From Ruegeria denitrificans (GTDB lineage Bacteria; Pseudomonadota; Alphaproteobacteria; Rhodobacterales; Rhodobacteraceae), in NCBI RefSeq assembly GCF_001458295.1, contig NZ_CYUD01000004.1, positions 248,001 to 312,000 of the forward strand: a DNA stretch of 64,000 bases. Reading direction: 5' to 3'. Shown here piece by piece: positions 8,986 to 16,243 of this stretch. The number at the start of each line of letters is the position of its first letter. The first letter of the stretch is position 1. The translations under genes and the position numbers were made by a program. The notes beneath the pieces were generated by a model. It saw only the letters and a program-made list of their open reading frames with translations. It was not told the DNA's origin and did not search any database.

Positions 8986-9981
8986 TCAGGCGTTTACGTC
9001 TACAACCACACGCCCCTTAACCTGTCCTTTCAGAATATCCGCCCCCAGTTGGCGTAGATCGCCAAGGGTTGCCGGGTGAACCATGGCCTCTAACTTGTCC
9101 ATTGGCAAATCGGTGGCGATGCGCTGCCACGCCCGGACGCGATTGTTGTAAGGCTGCATCACGCTGTCGATACCCAGCAGATTTACCCCGCGCAACAGAA
9201 ACGGAATGACCGTTGCAGGCAAGGCGGCGCCGCCCGCCAGACCTACAGCCGCAACCGAAGCACCATATTTCATCTGGCCCAGCACACGCGCCAGCATCTC
9301 TCCGCCAACCGCATCAACGCACCCGACCCATGTTTCGCTTTCCAGCGGACGCTTTGTGGTTTCATTCAGCTCTGTTCGCGGAACGATCGTGCTGGCCCCC
9401 AAAGATTTCAAGTAATCCCCCGTCTCAGGACGTCCGGTCACAGCCGCTACTTCATAGCCGAGATTTGCCAGAATGGCCGTGGCTACCGATCCGACACCCC
9501 CTGCGGCTCCGGTCACCAGAACCGGTCCGTGTCCGGGCGTCATACCGTGGTCCTCCAACGCCATAACGGCCAGCATTGCGGTAAACCCGGCTGTCCCTAC
9601 GGCCATCGCTTGTCGCGCGTCCAAGCCATCGGGCAATGGCACCAGCCAATCGGCTAGAGCGTTGGCTTTTTGTGAATACCCGCCCCAATGCGCCTCACCC
9701 ACGCGCCAACCAGTCAAAACAACTTTGTCACCGGCCTTGTAACGGTCGTCTGTCGATGCCTCGACCGTCCCTGCGTAATCAATGCCAGGTACGTGCGGGT
9801 AGTTGCGCACTAGCCCGCCGCCCTTTGGTGACGTGCACAATCCATCTTTGTAGTTCACTGTTGAGTACTCAACGGCTACCGTCACCTCACCATGCGGGAG
9901 ATCGTCCAGAGACAGCTGCTTTATCGAAGGGCTGGCCAGACCGCTTTCTTCGTCCTTTTCCATCACCAATGCATTGAACAT
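8986..9981 (-). CDS. acuI: Acryloyl-CoA reductase AcuI (YhdH/MDR family)
   Basis: NADPH-dependent reduction of acryloyl-CoA to propionyl-CoA, which detoxifies the acryloyl-CoA made during DMSP breakdown. 331 residues from ATG 9981 with AAGGA upstream; an earlier in-frame ATG lacks a site. Medium-chain reductase without zinc ligands: substrate domain with YSTVNYKDGLCTS, Rossmann loop TGAAGGVGSVATAIL at about 155-170, and the YhdH-type segment LGIDSVMQPY. It follows dmdA by 102 bases on the same strand, the arrangement known in roseobacters, which supports AcuI over a generic quinone reductase. Confidence 0.92.
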   Translation of the reverse strand: MFNALVMEKDEESGLASPSIKQLSLDDLPHGEVTVAVEYSTVNYKDGLCTSPKGGGLVRNYPHVPGIDYAGTVEASTDDRYKAGDKVVLTGWRVGEAHWGGYSQKANALADWLVPLPDGLDARQAMAVGTAGFTAMLAVMALEDHGMTPGHGPVLVTGAAGGVGSVATAILANLGYEVAAVTGRPETGDYLKSLGASTIVPRTELNETTKRPLESETWVGCVDAVGGEMLARVLGQMKYGASVAAVGLAGGAALPATVIPFLLRGVNLLGIDSVMQPYNNRVRAWQRIATDLPMDKLEAMVHPATLGDLRQLGADILKGQVKGRVVVDVNA

Positions 9982-10059
9982 CCGACATTCCTTTCGTTTT
10001 TCTAAAGCCAGCCTTCGCACTTCATCTGGCCATAAGTACTTCGGGCGAGTCGCTGCGAC

Positions 10060-10074
10060 GGGGGCAGAGCCCCC
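10060..10074 (-). other. GC-rich hairpin in the dmdA-acuI spacer
   Basis: GGGGGC-AGA-GCCCCC forms a perfect 6-bp stem 10 bases past the dmdA stop. No U-tract follows on the minus strand, so it may stabilise the dmdA mRNA 3' end or damp read-through into acuI rather than terminate fully. Confidence 0.5.
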
Positions 10075-10083
10075 AACCCACCT

Positions 10084-11187
10084 TTAAATCCAGAATTTGC
10101 CTTGCACCGTTGCACGACGCATACCATCTGACGTTTCCACCTCAATTTCAGTACCGGCGTCCCAGTGACTTAGCCGAAGCATCCCAATTGAGACGTTTGT
10201 CCCGAAATCCGGAGACCAGGCTGCCGAGGTCACCTGCCCCACCTGCCGGCCACCAGCGAATACCGGCCAAGGCCGGTCGCAGGGCGGTACTGCACCGCCC
10301 TCAATTTCAATCGGACGAATCTGCTGCACCGGCCCCTCCTTGGCCACACGCAGCAAAGCATCCCGACCAACACACCCAATCGCGGTATGGGTGTTACAGA
10401 ACTTGCCCAAACCGCACTCATGCGGCGTGTTGTCGTCGGTCATGTCATTGCCATAGGACAGCAATCCGCCCTCAATCCGCTCAATCAGGTTGGGGCAGCC
10501 CGCTCGCACGTTCAGGTCCTCGCCTTCAGCAAACAAAGCGTTCCATAGAGGCATACCGATATTCGAGCCCTCGACGTAAATCTCGAACCCGCCCTGTTTC
10601 GAATAGCCCGAGCGGGCCACGGCCAGATCACGGCCTTCGAATTGAAACATGTCAAACTTGAAGAACCGGACATCCCGCACGCGATCTCCGAACAAGCGCG
10701 CCATCAGATCATCTGCTTTGGGGCCTTGGACCGCCAACGGCGAAACGTCGGGTTCATCTACCAGAACATCCAGCCGATATCCGTTGGCAACACCTTTGAC
10801 CCACAATAGCAAGTCACTGTCGGCGATGGAAATCCACCACCGATCATCGGACAGCTTCACGGCCACCGGGTCATTCAGCATCCCGCCGGTTTCGTCGACG
10901 ATGGGCACATAATAGCACTGTCCCGGCAGCATTCCCCGCAGATCGCGCGGAGTCAGCATCTGCATCAAACGACCCGCATCCGGTCCGCGCAACTCGACCT
11001 GCCGTTCGCAGGAAACATCCCAGACCTGAACGTGTGATTTCAAATGCCGGTAGTCAGCTTCCACGCTTTCAAAAACCGTCGGCAACAACATACGGTTATA
11101 AACCGTGTATGCTTTGACCCCCGCAGCCTCGACACCGTCTGAGAACGGTGTACGCCGCAACCGTCGGGATAAGGAAATCCGCGGCAT
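10084..11187 (-). CDS. dmdA: Dimethylsulfoniopropionate demethylase DmdA
   Basis: Tetrahydrofolate-dependent removal of a methyl group from DMSP, giving 3-methylmercaptopropionate; entry to the demethylation route in marine bacteria. 367 residues of the GcvT fold. Diagnostic of DmdA rather than glycine-cleavage T protein are an N-terminus of the SxRxRxTPFS type, VQVWDVSCERQVELRGPDA, QMLTPRDL, WWISIADSDLLLW, SGYSKQGGFEIYVEGS and PNLIERIEGGLLSYGNDM, which match the pattern known from Ruegeria and Pelagibacter enzymes as I remember it. ATG 11187 directly abuts the DinB stop. It lies in a five-gene run ending in acuI and headed by a divergent GntR gene. Confidence 0.95.
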   Translation of the reverse strand: MPRISLSRRLRRTPFSDGVEAAGVKAYTVYNRMLLPTVFESVEADYRHLKSHVQVWDVSCERQVELRGPDAGRLMQMLTPRDLRGMLPGQCYYVPIVDETGGMLNDPVAVKLSDDRWWISIADSDLLLWVKGVANGYRLDVLVDEPDVSPLAVQGPKADDLMARLFGDRVRDVRFFKFDMFQFEGRDLAVARSGYSKQGGFEIYVEGSNIGMPLWNALFAEGEDLNVRAGCPNLIERIEGGLLSYGNDMTDDNTPHECGLGKFCNTHTAIGCVGRDALLRVAKEGPVQQIRPIEIEGGAVPPCDRPWPVFAGGRQVGQVTSAAWSPDFGTNVSIGMLRLSHWDAGTEIEVETSDGMRRATVQGKFWI

Positions 11188-11694
11188 TCAAACCTCCTTG
11201 GGCATAAACACAAGATCACTGACTGGCGCGGCTGACCCAACCTCGGTCAGCATTTGGTGCAATTGTCCGCGATGATGGGTCTGGTGGTTGAACATGTGGA
11301 TGACACATTGTGCGTAAGGCAATGTAACATCGGTCTTTTTTGCGGCAGAGAACCACGAAAAATCGCCTGTTAGCAGATCCTTTCCGAGCGATTTAGCCCA
11401 ACCGGTAATGCGCGCATCAATTGTCCTGCATATCGGCAGCCATTCGGCCAGATCGGCGCACAAGGACACGCTATCGGGGATGCCTCCCCCTGGTCCCGCA
11501 CCCTTGTCAAAGCGTGAGATCCAAATCCAGTTGCCCCACAAAAGATGGTTCGCAGTTCCCATGATTGATCCAAAGAAAGCGCCACGGTCTTTGGTCAGTT
11601 CTTCAGGCGTCAGGTCTTGAAGGAACTCAGATAACTGACTGTTTTGCCATTGATTATACTGCGCCATCTCCTGCGCATAGGCACCGGTGATCAT
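11188..11694 (-). CDS. DinB-family putative metal-dependent thiol transferase
   Basis: DinB four-helix bundle of about 168 residues; starting at ATG 11694 (MITGAYAQ) or five codons earlier at 11709. Three metal-binding histidines fit the fold: H in GTANHLLWGN, then VIHMFNHQTHHRGQLHQML. Members with this triad are nickel or zinc enzymes that use low-molecular-weight thiols (bacillithiol or mycothiol transferases, maleylpyruvate isomerases) or are damage-inducible proteins of unknown role. The gene overlaps DUF1326 and abuts dmdA, so it is cotranscribed with the DMSP genes. A thiol-handling role is inference. Confidence 0.85.
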   Translation of the reverse strand: MITGAYAQEMAQYNQWQNSQLSEFLQDLTPEELTKDRGAFFGSIMGTANHLLWGNWIWISRFDKGAGPGGGIPDSVSLCADLAEWLPICRTIDARITGWAKSLGKDLLTGDFSWFSAAKKTDVTLPYAQCVIHMFNHQTHHRGQLHQMLTEVGSAAPVSDLVFMPKEV

Positions 11695-12395
11695 TTCGGA
11701 CCATGCCAATCGATCGGGCAGATCTCGGCCGATTTCCCACCAAAATCCCAGACGCGGCCATAATCACGCACCTTGGACTTGGTTCCACGCGCCACGATGA
11801 TATCCGGCCCCATCCAGTATTTCGAGTTCGACACCATCACCGGGTGTTCGGGGTCTTTCCCCGCCAACATCTCGATCTCACCCTGAATCTTTCGACCAAT
11901 CACAATGCGGCGTTTGGTTCCGTCGCGCTCGATCTGAACCGGAGCACGCTCGGCTCCGATGATCTCGCTGACGAGCATGGTGAACAGACCGGTGGTGCCA
12001 CCCGCCTGCCCGCTGAAAATCTGCAGCAGACCGTTATACGCTTTACCGCTGGCCCGCTCATCGACATAAGCGGCAACCTTCCATTGGCCCTCACCCATGC
12101 GACCGGGAATGTCGACCAACAGACCGACATTCAGACCCGACAGGTCCTCGCCCTCAAAATGGCCTTCGTCGATGATGACTCCCATCCACGCGTGACAATG
12201 CCCTTCGGTCGGAGGGTGCGCGCCCAACGACACGACGCAGGGGCAAAACACATCGCAGGAGCAGTTAAGGATCAACTCTCCTTTTATCGCCCAATTGGTC
12301 GGGCTCATCTCACGCCGCTTGGGGTTGGGCATACGGCTGTCGATGCGTTGGCTGATCGGCAACCTGTCCGCCTCAGGTTTTCTGTTCTTAGCCAT
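11691..12395 (-). CDS. DUF1326 protein with Cys-rich N-terminal motif
   Basis: Family of unknown function. 234 residues; ATG 12395 has GGAGGA eight bases upstream, so the 29-residue basic extension before MSPTNW is probably real. The core opens with GELILNCSCDVFCPCVVSLG (CSC-x3-CPC), then HPPTEGHCHAWMGV, a likely soft-metal site such as copper. The rest is a beta-rich domain of about 170 residues. The ribosome site lies within the last codons of the DUF2182 gene, so the two are coupled. DUF1326 and DUF2182 genes often occur together; their link to dmdA is unexplained. Confidence 0.85.
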   Translation of the reverse strand: MAKNRKPEADRLPISQRIDSRMPNPKRREMSPTNWAIKGELILNCSCDVFCPCVVSLGAHPPTEGHCHAWMGVIIDEGHFEGEDLSGLNVGLLVDIPGRMGEGQWKVAAYVDERASGKAYNGLLQIFSGQAGGTTGLFTMLVSEIIGAERAPVQIERDGTKRRIVIGRKIQGEIEMLAGKDPEHPVMVSNSKYWMGPDIIVARGTKSKVRDYGRVWDFGGKSAEICPIDWHGPK

Positions 12396-12399
12396 ATAC

Positions 12400-13191
12400 T
12401 TATCCTCCGAAAATAAAGGGATAGATCAGCAGGAGAATTCCCCCTGCGACAAGAGCAAACCCCAGGGGCCGCGTCACCGCGTGGCCGATCTGAGGCAGTT
12501 TTTCCAGAACCATGAACAGCGTCGCAAGACCCATCCAAAGTAAGCTCATGACGCCACCGACAAAACCCAAAGCCATGAAGCCCCAACAACAGCCGACACA
12601 GAAGGCACCCAGACCCAGACCCATGCGCAGCCCGCCGGTGAATCCGGTTTTCCAATGGCCGATGAAGTAGGTCATGGGCGCGTGGCAAACGCCATGGCAA
12701 ACCTCTTTCGCGCGTGTGAACTGAAAGGCACCGACTGCGATCATCAAACCGCCAGCAACAATCCCTGATTTGGTGATCCCCAGCATGTCGACGACGCCAC
12801 CGAACAGCAAAATCAGTTGAACGCCGGTGATCAGCGCCGCGAACCCGACCCATACAATGAAATATCCAGCCAGTACGCCAAGCCAACCTAATCGAGTTCC
12901 GTTGGCGCTGTGGATCAAGTCATCATAACTGCGAAGGGTCGGCACAAGGGTCGGCAACATCATCGCGGCCATCATAACGGCCCACATCCAGAACAGTGGA
13001 CCAAATTCGGCCATCGGCATGTACATGTCCATACGGGGGTCCATCGCGGCCATTGCCTGCCCCATCGGACCGGGGCGACCGATCCAATCCAGATCCATGC
13101 CGCGGCTCATGGTGAACATCATCCACCACGCCCACAGGATCAGGCCGTAAAAACCCAACCACAAACCGCTACGAAGAACTGCGCGACTCAT
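12400..13191 (-). CDS. DUF2182 integral membrane protein, putative metal binding
   Basis: 263 residues, about six membrane helices. ATG 13191 follows GGGAGGG; an in-frame start nine codons earlier lacks this. Met-rich segment near residues 45-90 (MGQAMAAMDPRMDMYMPM, then MWAVMMAAMMLPT) and a conserved His/Cys motif KEVCHGVCHAPMTYFIGHW in mid-protein, followed by GAFCVGCCWGFMAL. The pattern suggests copper binding or transport. First gene of the run DUF2182-DUF1326-DinB-dmdA-acuI, divergent from the GntR regulator. Confidence 0.88.
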   Translation of the reverse strand: MSRAVLRSGLWLGFYGLILWAWWMMFTMSRGMDLDWIGRPGPMGQAMAAMDPRMDMYMPMAEFGPLFWMWAVMMAAMMLPTLVPTLRSYDDLIHSANGTRLGWLGVLAGYFIVWVGFAALITGVQLILLFGGVVDMLGITKSGIVAGGLMIAVGAFQFTRAKEVCHGVCHAPMTYFIGHWKTGFTGGLRMGLGLGAFCVGCCWGFMALGFVGGVMSLLWMGLATLFMVLEKLPQIGHAVTRPLGFALVAGGILLLIYPFIFGG

Positions 13192-13218
13192 GCGTCCCTC
13201 CCGACTCAGTCCTTGCAT

Positions 13219-13250
13219 TTCAAATGTCAGACTTTTAAATGTCAGACAAA
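13219..13250. promoter_or_regulatory. Paired GntR-type operator (two TGTCAGAC sites)
   Basis: AAATGTCAGAC occurs twice, at 13222-13232 and 13237-13247, 15 bases apart. The core GTC-A-GAC is a palindrome, and the second copy extends to TGTCAGACA, matching the FadR/GntR operator pattern (GTnnnAC core). It lies 28-56 bases before the GntR start and the same order of distance before the DUF2182 start, ideal for autoregulation and control of the divergent DMSP run. Confidence 0.65.
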
Positions 13251-13277
13251 TAAAATCTCACCAACGGTCTCCGGATT

Positions 13278-14009
13278 ATGAAAATCGACCCTCGAAAACC
13301 CGCCGATTTGTCAGCGCAAATCGCGCAGGCTATTCGTGATGCCATCATCTCGGGCCAGTTGATCGTGGATGAGCGGTTGCCGTCCGAGGCCGAGCTCTCC
13401 GATCAGTTTCAGGTCTCACGCCCGACGGTACGCGAGGCGTTGAAACGTTTAGCGGCGCAATCCCTGATCCGAACGCAACGAGGTGCCAGCGGCGGTGCGT
13501 TTGTCAACCGGATCAGCTTTGAGGACGCGTATTCGCAGCAAATCACAACCTCAACACTGTTGTTGTCGATGAATGCAGTCAGCTTTGATACTGCCTGCGA
13601 GGCCCGCTTTGCGCTGGAGCGCGCCTGCGCGCCCTTGTCTGCACAACGTCGCACGTCGGACCAACTGGCCACAATGCGGGCCGAGATTTTCCGTCAGGCG
13701 CAACCGGGGCTTTCGGATGAGGCCTTTTGCGCATCAGACGTCGCGTTTCATCGGGCTCTGGTCGATGGTGCCGACAACCCGGTGCTATCCTATCAGCTGG
13801 CCGGCGCCGTCGAGGCCATGCAGCCCCTGATGAACATGATCACCTTCACCGCCCGATCACGCGAAGAAATCATCGCCCTGCATAACCAGATCGCTGACGC
13901 GCTGGAACAGCGGGACGCAGCTAAGGTGGATGCAACATTGGTTGAGCTTGAAGCTTACACGCGTAAGCTGGCGGAGGATGTGGCTCAGCAATTTCGCAAG
14001 CCTGCTTGA
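13278..14009 (+). CDS. GntR-family (FadR/FCD) transcriptional regulator
   Basis: 243 residues. N-terminal winged helix (LPSEAELSDQFQVSRPTVRE, recognition helix at about 46-60), then an all-helical FCD effector domain from about residue 90 with acidic and His metal-site positions (FHRALVDGADNPVL and ALHNQIADAL). FCD regulators usually sense carboxylic acids or acyl-CoAs. Divergent from the dmdA run with operator-like palindromes between, so it is the likely regulator of DMSP use; acryloyl-CoA or a related acid is a plausible ligand by inference. Confidence 0.92.
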   Translation: MKIDPRKPADLSAQIAQAIRDAIISGQLIVDERLPSEAELSDQFQVSRPTVREALKRLAAQSLIRTQRGASGGAFVNRISFEDAYSQQITTSTLLLSMNAVSFDTACEARFALERACAPLSAQRRTSDQLATMRAEIFRQAQPGLSDEAFCASDVAFHRALVDGADNPVLSYQLAGAVEAMQPLMNMITFTARSREEIIALHNQIADALEQRDAAKVDATLVELEAYTRKLAEDVAQQFRKPA

Positions 14010-14019
14010 TGAGGGAAAG

Positions 14020-14382
14020 ATGACTACAGCGCTGAACGTAATTGCCGCCCTTCTGACCATAAGTTTCGGCCTGTTCGGCTTTCTGGCACCCGCATTCACG
14101 GCATCATCGCTGGATCTGGCACCAACCGACAGCAATATGGGGCTGAGTGAGATGCGGGCATCCGTGGGCGGGTTGTTTGTGGTAACCGGTGCGGCGGTGC
14201 TGTGGCTGAACAATCCGATGGCCTATGCCATGCTCGGTGTTGTCTACGCGGGAGCGGCACTTGGCCGGTTCGTATCGGTTGTTCTGGACAACCCACCCCT
14301 AGTCAAAGCTGTGACTTTCGGAGGAATCGAACTGGCGCTGGCGCTATGGCTGATCATGGCGAACATCAATAGAGCCACGTAA
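14020..14382 (+). CDS. DUF4345-like small membrane protein
   Basis: 120 residues from ATG 14020, which has GAGGGA upstream; ten bases after the GntR stop, probably cotranscribed. Four predicted membrane helices (about 4-24, 45-65, 70-90, 95-115) with the loops SEMRASVGG and GRFVSVVLD that recall the DUF4345 family. Role unknown. Confidence 0.75.
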   Translation: MTTALNVIAALLTISFGLFGFLAPAFTASSLDLAPTDSNMGLSEMRASVGGLFVVTGAAVLWLNNPMAYAMLGVVYAGAALGRFVSVVLDNPPLVKAVTFGGIELALALWLIMANINRAT

Positions 14383-14422
14383 GCCTTTGTTAACAATACA
14401 AGCGAAGATGTGAATTCCCGGT

Positions 14423-14451
14423 TTGCATCCGTGCGCCTGCTCACCTATATA
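14423..14451 (+). promoter_or_regulatory. Candidate promoter of ssrA
   Basis: TTGCAT (14423-14428) and TATATA (14446-14451) are separated by 17 bases, placing a start near 14458, at the first hairpin of the tmRNA precursor. Confidence 0.5.
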
Positions 14452-14456
14452 GGATA

Positions 14457-14772
14457 TGTCCTTCGGGACTATGGACATAAACGCGCTCGTAATAAGCGGA
14501 TCGGACCCGGGGGCGGTACCCGGCGGCTCCACCAACCATCCTTCGTTTGAGGATTTTGGGGCCGAAATAGGATCGACGAACGTCTAAAGGGGTTAGCTTT
14601 GTCTCGGCTGTCTGCCACCGTTACCGGCGAAAATAGTACAATTGCAAACGACAATCGTGCTCCGGTTGCAGTTGCTGCGTAAGCAGTAACTAGACCGAAA
14701 CTTAAGCCCTTGCGCCTAGCCGCGTAAGGCGGGGTTCGCAGGTACCTGGCAACAGAAACCTGCATTTTCCTT
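14457..14772 (+). ncRNA. ssrA: Circularly permuted two-piece tmRNA
   Basis: Rescues stalled ribosomes and tags the unfinished protein for ClpXP. The order is permuted as in other Alphaproteobacteria. The acceptor piece comes first: T-arm CCGGG-GGCGGTA-CCCGG, then CGGCTCC-A-CCA ending at 14534. A short removed segment (14535-14557) follows, then the coding piece begins GGGGCCG at 14558, which pairs with CGGCTCC to rebuild the acceptor stem. The tag frame at 14644-14682 reads ANDNRAPVAVAA-stop. A leading GTCC-TTCG-GGAC hairpin (14458-14469) and a closing GCAGGT/ACCTGC hairpin followed by TTTTCCTT (14738-14770) bound the gene; exact processed ends are inferred. Confidence 0.95.
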
Positions 14773-14867
14773 CAAATGTCTGCGGTTTAACCCTGATCTT
14801 GTTCACGTTCAGAGTTTGTTCACTCTTTGGTCTGATGCTGACCCCGACAGAATAAAGGAGAGTCGGG

Positions 14868-15299
14868 ATGTCCCATGCAGATGTCGTCAAAGGATGGTAT
14901 TCCGAAGTTTGGGAAAACGGGAACCTGGATGCAATTGATCAGTATTTTGACGCTGACACGATGGCCGAGGGGCTGATCCCCGAAATGCAGGTAGGCGCAG
15001 ATGATTTCCGCGATCTGGTCATGGCGTTTCGGCATGTTCTTGGGGATATCAAGGTCGAGATCCCCAAGATTGTCGAAGATGGGGACTGGGTGTCGGCCAT
15101 TTTGCATGTCAGCACGACACGTGCCGACAATGGGGCTCCGCTAAAAGCCACAGGCAGCGTTTTCGCGCGCGTCAAGGATGGCCGGATGGTCGAAGCTTAT
15201 AACCAGTTCGACTTTATCTCACTGTTCGAACAACTCGGGCAGTTTCCGCAGGACACGCTACCGGTGTGCATGACAGGCCAACGTCTCGATTGGGCGTGA
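14868..15299 (+). CDS. SnoaL-like / NTF2-fold protein
   Basis: 143 residues with AAAGGAG before ATG 14868. Cone-shaped alpha+beta fold as in SnoaL polyketide cyclases and ester cyclases: opening helix VVKGWYSEVWENGNLDAIDQYF, DDFRDLVMAFRHVLGDIKVEI and the closing strands VKDGRMVEAYNQFDFISLFEQLG. Members include cyclases, isomerases and many of unknown activity; substrate cannot be told. Stands alone between ssrA and the chromate genes. Confidence 0.85.
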   Translation: MSHADVVKGWYSEVWENGNLDAIDQYFDADTMAEGLIPEMQVGADDFRDLVMAFRHVLGDIKVEIPKIVEDGDWVSAILHVSTTRADNGAPLKATGSVFARVKDGRMVEAYNQFDFISLFEQLGQFPQDTLPVCMTGQRLDWA

Positions 15300-15427
15300 T
15301 CCGGCTTAGGCAATCTTGACCCTTTTGGCGCTTGCACGTAAGCAAAGGTCATGGGGTAAGATTGCGAACGCCCCGTGAGGCGTCAGCCCAAGTTTCGCAT
15401 GTATCCGCTCAAACCAGGAGACATGCT

Positions 15428-16243
15428 ATGCCTGCGCCCAACTCAATTACACCGAAACAGCTGATGCGACTGATCGGAACGCCACAAGCTCCGGTTTTAA
15501 TAGACATATGTTTGGATGCGGATTTTGAGGCCGACCCTTATCTGATCCCGGGATCCATGCGCTACCCCGCCAAGGATATCAAGCGCATTGCCGATAAGGT
15601 TGGCAGCCGCGCCGTTGTCATCATCTGCCAAAAGGGAAAAAAACTTAGCCAGGGCGTCGTCTCGTGGCTGCGCAGCGAAGGTTGTGATGCTGAATATCTG
15701 GAAGGTGGTATGTTTGGCTGGCGGGATTTGCCCGCTGCGCCGCGCATTCCGGCCTCGGCTGTACCAAGAGGCGAAGATGGTCGATCTATCTGGGTCACGC
15801 GCCATCGGCCCAAGATCGACCGGATAGCCTGTCCCTGGCTGATCCGTCGCTTCGTGGACCCCGACGCGCAGTTTCTGTTCGTGGCCCCGCCTGAGGTCAA
15901 AGCCACCGCCGACGTCTTTGGCGCAACTCCGTTCGATATTGAGGATACGTTCTGGTCCCACAGACAAGATCGCTGTACCTTTGACACGATGCTGGACGAG
16001 TTTCAGTTGCACACGCCTACACTTGAGCGTCTTGCCACAGTCGTTCGGGCCGCCGACACCAACCGTCATGATATTGCCCCCGAAGCGGCTGGATTACTGG
16101 CGATCTCAGTTGGACTGTCACGACAATATCGCGATGATCACGAGAATCTTGCGGCAGGGCTGCACCTGTATGACGCGTTGTATCGCTGGGCGCGGGACGG
16201 GTTTGACGAGGGGCATGACTGGCCAACGGATCGCAAGTCATGA
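15428..16243 (+). CDS. Rhodanese-ChrB fusion, chromate resistance protein
   Basis: 271 residues from ATG 15428, with AGGAGA upstream; an earlier in-frame ATG would add 32 poor residues. Residues 7-105 are a rhodanese domain with active-site loop IICQKGKKLSQG (Cys67). From about 117 comes the ChrB C-terminal domain: IWVTRHRPKIDRIACPWLIR, RFVDPDAQFLFV, FDTMLDEF and AADTNRHDIAPEAAGL. ChrB proteins regulate or assist chromate or sulfate handling. It overlaps chrA by 4 bases (ATGA), confirming a functional pair. Confidence 0.9.
   Translation: MPAPNSITPKQLMRLIGTPQAPVLIDICLDADFEADPYLIPGSMRYPAKDIKRIADKVGSRAVVIICQKGKKLSQGVVSWLRSEGCDAEYLEGGMFGWRDLPAAPRIPASAVPRGEDGRSIWVTRHRPKIDRIACPWLIRRFVDPDAQFLFVAPPEVKATADVFGATPFDIEDTFWSHRQDRCTFDTMLDEFQLHTPTLERLATVVRAADTNRHDIAPEAAGLLAISVGLSRQYRDDHENLAAGLHLYDALYRWARDGFDEGHDWPTDRKS

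Noticed and set aside
14469-14765. Open frames on the minus strand across the tmRNA
   Set aside because: The plus strand folds and matches tmRNA in all parts; the frames are chance reading of RNA-gene sequence.
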